DNA from: Gammaproteobacteria bacterium
GTDB taxonomy: Bacteria; Pseudomonadota; Gammaproteobacteria; Pseudomonadales; Azotimanducaceae_A
DNA length: 35,702 bases
Assembly (NCBI GenBank): GCA_012960755.1
Contig: DUAT01000139.1
Coordinates: 1 to 35,702, forward strand
Direction: 5' to 3'
The notes beneath the pieces were generated by a model. That model did not search any database. It was not told the origin of the DNA and saw only the letters and a program-made list of their open reading frames with translations. How positions within the stretch are numbered: the first letter of the stretch is position 1; each line of letters opens with the position of its first letter. The position numbers and the translations under genes were made by a program. Shown in pieces: positions 31,381 through 35,702 of this stretch.

Positions 31381-34300
31381 CTAGGCTGCCTTGGGATCAA
31401 TAATTTTCACTGGCTCCGGGGGGGCACCCAATTGGCCGCGTAGCTGTTCACGTTCCCGCCCGGCAAATTCCGCATTTCGATGTTTAATATAACCGAAGCC
31501 CCGTATCTTTTGTGGCAGTTGTAGAAGCTGGCGGATTATTGCGGTGTTCTCCATAGAGTACTGCTGCTCGCATTGGTTGATTACATTTTCATACTCCTGC
31601 ACAAGAGAACGCTCGAGTCTTCGATCCTGGGTATACCCAAATGGATCGAATCGTGTTCCGCGGAGAAACTTGAATTTTGCGAGCAGGCCAAATGCCAGGA
31701 GCATCCAGCCGCCAAAAGTGATCTTTCTTGGCTGTCCGAAATGTTTGTCCACCGGGGCGAGAAGGGGTGGTGCAAGGTGAAAGGTCAGTTTGTAGTCACC
31801 CTCGAACTGTCCTTGTAATTCGGTCTTAAACTGTTCGTTAGAAAACAATCGCGCGACTTCATACTCGTCTTTGTAGCTGAGTACCTTGAAGTAATTGACC
31901 GCCAGTACTTCAGCTAACTCTGCCGACGTGGCTTGCATGAATTGCTGAACCCGTTTGATGTAAGCATCAGCATAGGCCTTATTCTGGTACCGGGTGAGGA
32001 ACTGATGTCGATCAGCGAGGATGTCGTCATAGCTTTCACTGATCAAGACTGTCTTTGGCTTCACCTGGATACGATCAGGTTCAAACGCATGTAATCGACC
32101 CAGGCTAAATGCAAACAGGTTCTCTTCAACGGAAGCACCGTTTAACTGGATCGCCTTGCTGATTGCTTCGGCTGTGATCGGTATCAGGCTCTGCTGGTAT
32201 GCAAACCCGGCGAGGTACAAATTTCCAGCCATGGTGCCGCCAATTAACTGCTCCACCGCATTTGTGGAATTAATAAAATGGGATCTCTTTTCTCCAACGC
32301 AACTGGTAATGATGTCGTGCATGGATTCAGCCGGAAAGTTGCAGTCCGGATCGCGGGTAAATTCTGCCGTCATTGATTCGTGTTCGTTGATGACCGCGTA
32401 GGCATTGCCGCGGTTGACCTTGGCCATTGCGTCATTCGCCGCCGCTACCACCAGGTCACAACCAATAACCAGTCGAGCGCCACCGGCAGCGATACGGGAT
32501 GCGTAGATGTCTTCCGGTTGCCTGGCAATTTGCAGGTGCGTGATGACCGCACCAAACTTTTGCGCCAGACCTGTCATATCCAACACCGATGATCCATTAC
32601 CTTCCAGATGCGCGGCCATACCGAGGATTGCGCCCAAAGTGGTGACACCAGTGCCACCCACACCGGCAATCACAATGCCATAAGGAATATCGAATGCTGG
32701 CAGGTCCGGCTCGGGAAGTGTCGAGAAGTCAAAGTCATGGGGATCAGTCACTGGTTTTCTTAATTCTCCACCTGTCACGGTCACAAAGCTGGGGCAAAAT
32801 CCCTTGATACAACTCATGTCTTTGTTGCAACTGGATTGATCAATCCTTCGTTTTCGGCCGTACCGGGTTTCTTCGGGAACGACGGACAAGCAATTAGAGG
32901 CGATGCCGCAGTCACCACATCCTTCGCAGACCTGGGAGTTGATAAAGGGTCGAATTTTGGGGTCTACCATTTCACCGCGTTTGCGCCTGCGGCGTTTTTC
33001 TGCGGCACAAGTTTGATCGTAGATCAAAACAGAGGTGCCTTTGACTTCCCTTAAATTACATTGCAGCGCGTCCAGGTCATCCCGATGATGGATTGTTGTA
33101 AACGATGGAAACTCGGCTGGCTTGTATTTAGCGATATCGTCGGAAACGATGGCAATTCGCTCCACGCCCTCACCATGAAGTTGACGAGCGATCTTCTCTA
33201 CACTCAACTGCCCGTCAACAGGTTGCCCTCCGGTCATGGCAACGGCGTCGTTGTAAAGAATCTTGTAAGTTATGTTCACCTTGGCGGCAATGGAAGCACG
33301 TATCGCCAATAATCCTGAGTGGAAGTAGGTGCCATCGCCCAGGTTCTGGAACACGTGCGGTGTGTCTGTAAAAGGTGCCTGTCCAATCCAGGTAGCGCCT
33401 TCGCCACCCATCTGGGTGAACGTATCGGTCTCCCGGTCCATCCAGGTCGCCATATAGTGACAACCGATTCCCCCCATGGCACGGCTGCCGATGGGAACCA
33501 CGGTCGACGTATTGTGAGGACAACCGGAACAATAGTGCGGCGTTCTTTCAACAATGTCTTTGGGTCGATTCAGGTATTTTTCTTTTGCGGCTAAAAATGC
33601 CAGTCGCTCTTCAATACTATCATTGGTAAAGAAGCGGGTGATACGAGAGGCAATAGCCCTGCCAATCACTGCCGGTGTGAGTTCGCCGCTTGAAGGCAAC
33701 AACCATTGACCGGTCTCGTCATGTTTTCCGATAACCATCGGCCTGACATCAGAATGCCAGTTGTAAAGCTGACTCGTCAGCTGGTCCTCAATGAGGCCAC
33801 GTTTTTCCTCAACTACCAGAACCTCATCCAGACCTGAGGCAAAGTCACGAATACCGTCTGGTTCAAGCGGCCAGGACATGCCGACCTTGTAGAGACGCAA
33901 GCCAATTTCCGTTGCCAGGGATTCATCAATGCCCAGATCCTGCAACGCCTGCAATACGTCCAGGTAGGACTTGCCGACCGAGACAATACCGAGGCGAGGG
34001 TTCTTACTATTCATAGTGATTCGGTTGAGATTATTGGATTTGCAAAATGCCAGGACAGCGTCCAGTTTCTGGTTGTGCAGGCGCAGCTCCTGTTCCAGGG
34101 GTTTATCTGGCCAGCGCACGTGATTGTCCGGGTCATCTCCGGGAGGAAACTTAATTTTAATCCGATCCGCATCAATGGCAGTCGAGAACGAGGCGTCCAC
34201 GGTTTCAGCAATTGATTTCAGGGCAACCCAGCAGCCGCTGTAGCGAGACAATGCCCAGCCGAGTAGACCAAGGTCAATGACTTCCTGCACGCCGGAGGGG

Positions 34301-34815
34301 TTAAGTACAGGGATCATGGCATCAACGAATGCATATTCCGTTTGATGGGGCAGGGTAGATGACTTACAACCGTGATCATCACCGGCAACCACCAGCACAC
34401 CACCATGTTTTGAGGTACCAGCATGATTAGCGTGTTTGAATACATCGCCGCTTCGGTCAACTCCTGGCCCCTTGCCATACCACATGGCAAACACGCCGTC
34501 GTACCTGGCGCCCTCAAAAATATTGACCTGTTGTGAACCCCAGACAGAGGTTGCGGCAAGTTCCTCGTTAACACCAGGCTGAAAGTAAATATTGTGTGCT
34601 TCGAGAAATTTCTGGGCCTGCCAGAGTGTTTTATCCAACCCGCCTAATGGGGAACCCCGATAACCGGATATAAAACCTGCGGTGTTGAGTCCGGCGAGTC
34701 GGTCTCTTTCCTGTTGCAACATGGGCAATCGGGCAAGCGCCTGACTACCTGTGAGAAATACACGCCCCTCGGACTGTAAATACTTATCGGTAAGCTTCAC
34801 GTTCTTTACGACCAT
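31381..34815 (-). CDS. indolepyruvate ferredoxin oxidoreductase family protein, IorA-IorB fusion
   Basis: A 1144-residue fusion. The N-terminal half (to about residue 600) is the ThDP-binding IorA-like part with FISGYRGSPLGGLD, CSGCPHNTS (429-437), GGEGATWIGQ and the GDG motif (493-495). A ferredoxin-type insertion follows, with CEGCGDCGIASNC (630-642) and CNKDMSCIKGFC (663-674). From about residue 710 comes the IorB/gamma domain, starting IVIAGVGGTGVTTLG. It oxidatively decarboxylates arylpyruvates or other ketoacids to acyl-CoA with ferredoxin as acceptor. Fusion of the two subunits is common in proteobacteria. AGGAGC lies upstream of ATG 34815. It is the single largest gene of the window and sits downstream of a TetR-type regulator. 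Confidence 0.93.
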   Translation of the reverse strand: MVVKNVKLTDKYLQSEGRVFLTGSQALARLPMLQQERDRLAGLNTAGFISGYRGSPLGGLDKTLWQAQKFLEAHNIYFQPGVNEELAATSVWGSQQVNIFEGARYDGVFAMWYGKGPGVDRSGDVFKHANHAGTSKHGGVLVVAGDDHGCKSSTLPHQTEYAFVDAMIPVLNPSGVQEVIDLGLLGWALSRYSGCWVALKSIAETVDASFSTAIDADRIKIKFPPGDDPDNHVRWPDKPLEQELRLHNQKLDAVLAFCKSNNLNRITMNSKNPRLGIVSVGKSYLDVLQALQDLGIDESLATEIGLRLYKVGMSWPLEPDGIRDFASGLDEVLVVEEKRGLIEDQLTSQLYNWHSDVRPMVIGKHDETGQWLLPSSGELTPAVIGRAIASRITRFFTNDSIEERLAFLAAKEKYLNRPKDIVERTPHYCSGCPHNTSTVVPIGSRAMGGIGCHYMATWMDRETDTFTQMGGEGATWIGQAPFTDTPHVFQNLGDGTYFHSGLLAIRASIAAKVNITYKILYNDAVAMTGGQPVDGQLSVEKIARQLHGEGVERIAIVSDDIAKYKPAEFPSFTTIHHRDDLDALQCNLREVKGTSVLIYDQTCAAEKRRRRKRGEMVDPKIRPFINSQVCEGCGDCGIASNCLSVVPEETRYGRKRRIDQSSCNKDMSCIKGFCPSFVTVTGGELRKPVTDPHDFDFSTLPEPDLPAFDIPYGIVIAGVGGTGVTTLGAILGMAAHLEGNGSSVLDMTGLAQKFGAVITHLQIARQPEDIYASRIAAGGARLVIGCDLVVAAANDAMAKVNRGNAYAVINEHESMTAEFTRDPDCNFPAESMHDIITSCVGEKRSHFINSTNAVEQLIGGTMAGNLYLAGFAYQQSLIPITAEAISKAIQLNGASVEENLFAFSLGRLHAFEPDRIQVKPKTVLISESYDDILADRHQFLTRYQNKAYADAYIKRVQQFMQATSAELAEVLAVNYFKVLSYKDEYEVARLFSNEQFKTELQGQFEGDYKLTFHLAPPLLAPVDKHFGQPRKITFGGWMLLAFGLLAKFKFLRGTRFDPFGYTQDRRLERSLVQEYENVINQCEQQYSMENTAIIRQLLQLPQKIRGFGYIKHRNAEFAGREREQLRGQLGAPPEPVKIIDPKAA

Positions 34816-35163
34816 GACTGGATGCTCCTGAACAACTCGTTGATTGATTCGTCGGATTGATTCAAACCGCGAATCAGCGAATAAGAAAGATGGATAGGTA
34901 GCTTGAGCTGAGTATCGCTGGAGGGATCGTACAATTTTGAATAACCATAATAATTTCCTCGTTACAGGATCACTGTCACGGAAAGTCCATGTCTTGAACG
35001 TCTTCTGTACTCATCGACACGTGGTTCTTACGTGCTAACAAATGTTGCGCAGTGGGCTACAAATGTTGTGAGCGCTGTTTGGGGGATCGCCCCATATCAG
35101 CTTGTTACAGATCGTATGGCCGGATAGACCAGTTTGCGAATTTTAACAGTTCCAGGTGGTCGG
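34816..35163. other. 348-bp intergenic region with direct repeats
   Basis: No open reading frame of interest. It holds the ribosome-binding site of the IorAB fusion and two sets of direct repeats: GATTGATTC at 34842-34850 and 34855-34863 (13-bp period), and ACAAATGTTG at 35038-35047 and 35059-35068 (21-bp period). GATTC...GAATC (34859-34875) forms an inverted pair. These may be regulator-binding sites for the upstream TetR-type protein; no terminator is seen. Confidence 0.5.
35038..35068. repeat. ACAAATGTTG direct repeat, 21-bp period
   Basis: Two exact 10-bp copies, 35038-35047 and 35059-35068, each preceded by CTA, are spaced by 21 bp, that is two helical turns. Same-face placement fits paired operators. 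It lies between the TetR-type gene and the IorAB fusion, both read on the minus strand. Confidence 0.45.
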
Positions 35164-35702
35164 TCAACCGCCGGTGGCCCGCATGGCCGGTAATTGGGTG
35201 TTTCCATCGGCAGATTTCTTTGCTGCTGCGACAGCAGGCAAGGATGCCTGGGTCAGCGCCTTGGCCACCAGGTCAGGGATGCCCAGCATCCGCAGAATGT
35301 GCCGGGTTGTCTGCGGCATCGCATTCCTGTGGAGATTGCCCTGCATGACCTCCAGCGTGACATGCCGAACCATCCCCATCACCAGACTGCAGGTAAATTG
35401 TACGTCATCCACCTGAAAGCGACCACTCCTGGCACCCCACTGAATATCCTGCAGGCACTGGGCCTGATCCTGGTGCAGGAAATGTTCGCCCGAAATACCG
35501 GACCAGGAGATAAAAGATCGCCATTCCTCATCATCCAGGGCCTGTTCAAAGCAGTATCGAAGGGTCACCGCGATAACCGTGGCGGGGTCCTTGAGTGGTT
35601 TTCGGAGTTTGAACAGCCTTTCGTTGAAGCTGGTTCGCATATCATCCAACACTGCTTCGAAGATTTCATATTTTGAATCGAGTCAAACAGATAAAGATAA
35701 TA
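35164..35702 (-). CDS. TetR/AcrR-type transcriptional regulator, C-terminal part, 5' end beyond window; possible frameshift
   Basis: The frame gives a helical ligand-binding region starting near DSKYEIFEAVLDDM, which looks like the end of a TetR DNA-binding domain (usual pattern YFxSKxxIFxAVL) followed by the dimerisation domain. In this frame a TGA lies at 35685-35683, only 11 codons before the first possible start (GTG 35652). In the frame shifted by one, the bases at the edge read YLYLFDS, which matches the missing HTH end. GACTC followed by GATTC suggests a five-base near-duplication that broke the frame. The rest of the HTH lies outside the window, so intact, frameshifted and assembly-error versions are all possible. 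It probably regulates the IorAB-aminoacid-dehydrogenase run. Confidence 0.55.

Noticed and set aside
1..35702. CRISPR arrays, tRNA/rRNA genes, insertion sequences, phage or conjugation genes, toxin-antitoxin pairs
   Set aside because: No repeat-spacer pattern, cloverleaf, transposase or integrase signature was seen on either strand by eye.

Overview
The window is a gene-dense stretch of about 50% GC chromosome, probably from a heterotrophic and perhaps aquatic gammaproteobacterium. The evidence is a RimJ very close to the E. coli type, an aerobic HemF, a CTGT-N8-ACAG LexA operator of the beta/gammaproteobacterial kind, a PA0069-type radical SAM protein and many acyl-CoA and amino-acid oxidation genes. 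This taxonomic call is inference. I saw no rRNA, tRNA, CRISPR array, insertion sequence or phage gene.

Layout. 1-2390: a monoglyceride-lipase-like hydrolase cut by the window edge, a DUF1059 protein, a small membrane protein and about 790 bp of apparently decayed coding sequence. 2391-3194: a Cof-type HAD phosphatase, divergent from the next block. 3290-9117: a tightly packed plus-strand run of amidohydrolase, GFA protein, Rieske protein, LutA-LutB-LutC (lactate oxidation), a secreted protein interrupted by TGA, and a flavodoxin. 9143-10338: a LexA box followed by a PA0069-family radical SAM gene. 10378-12442 (minus): an M20 peptidase preceded by a thioredoxin-fold redoxin whose first CxxC cysteine codon is TGA. 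12586-14568 (plus): a GNAT, a 17-beta-HSD4-like SDR and rimJ. 14610-20245 (minus): DUF2059, a divergent MraY paralogue, a methyltransferase, and the overlapping set hemF / methionine (glutamine) aminotransferase / omega-amidase. 20506-22574 (plus): an SDR, a small periplasmic protein and a D-2-hydroxyacid dehydrogenase. 22648-24285 (minus): a ThDP-dependent enzyme. 24436-30148 (plus): a DUF6986 aldolase-like protein, a methylsuccinyl-CoA-dehydrogenase-like flavoprotein, a MutS-like ATPase and a second acyl-CoA dehydrogenase. 30177-35702 (minus): a Leu/Val/Phe dehydrogenase, a fused indolepyruvate:ferredoxin oxidoreductase and a TetR-type regulator at the edge.

The genes suggest growth on organic and amino acids. 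Lactate oxidation (LutABC), branched-chain or aromatic amino-acid oxidation (amino acid dehydrogenase, IorAB fusion, acyl-CoA dehydrogenases), glutamine-transaminase/omega-amidase recycling and possibly part of an ethylmalonyl-CoA-type route (Mcd-like enzyme) fit together, although no single pathway is complete here.

The strongest observation is the redoxin at 11861-12442. Its reading frame runs through one in-frame TGA exactly at the first cysteine of WCPFC, and a 7-bp hairpin begins 14 nt downstream. This fits a UxxC selenoprotein with a bacterial SECIS. Other points of interest are a lone bc1-type Rieske protein inside a lut operon, a near-consensus LexA box before the radical SAM gene, the DUF6986-Mcd pair with overlapping stop and start codons, and an MraY paralogue with an altered HHH motif.
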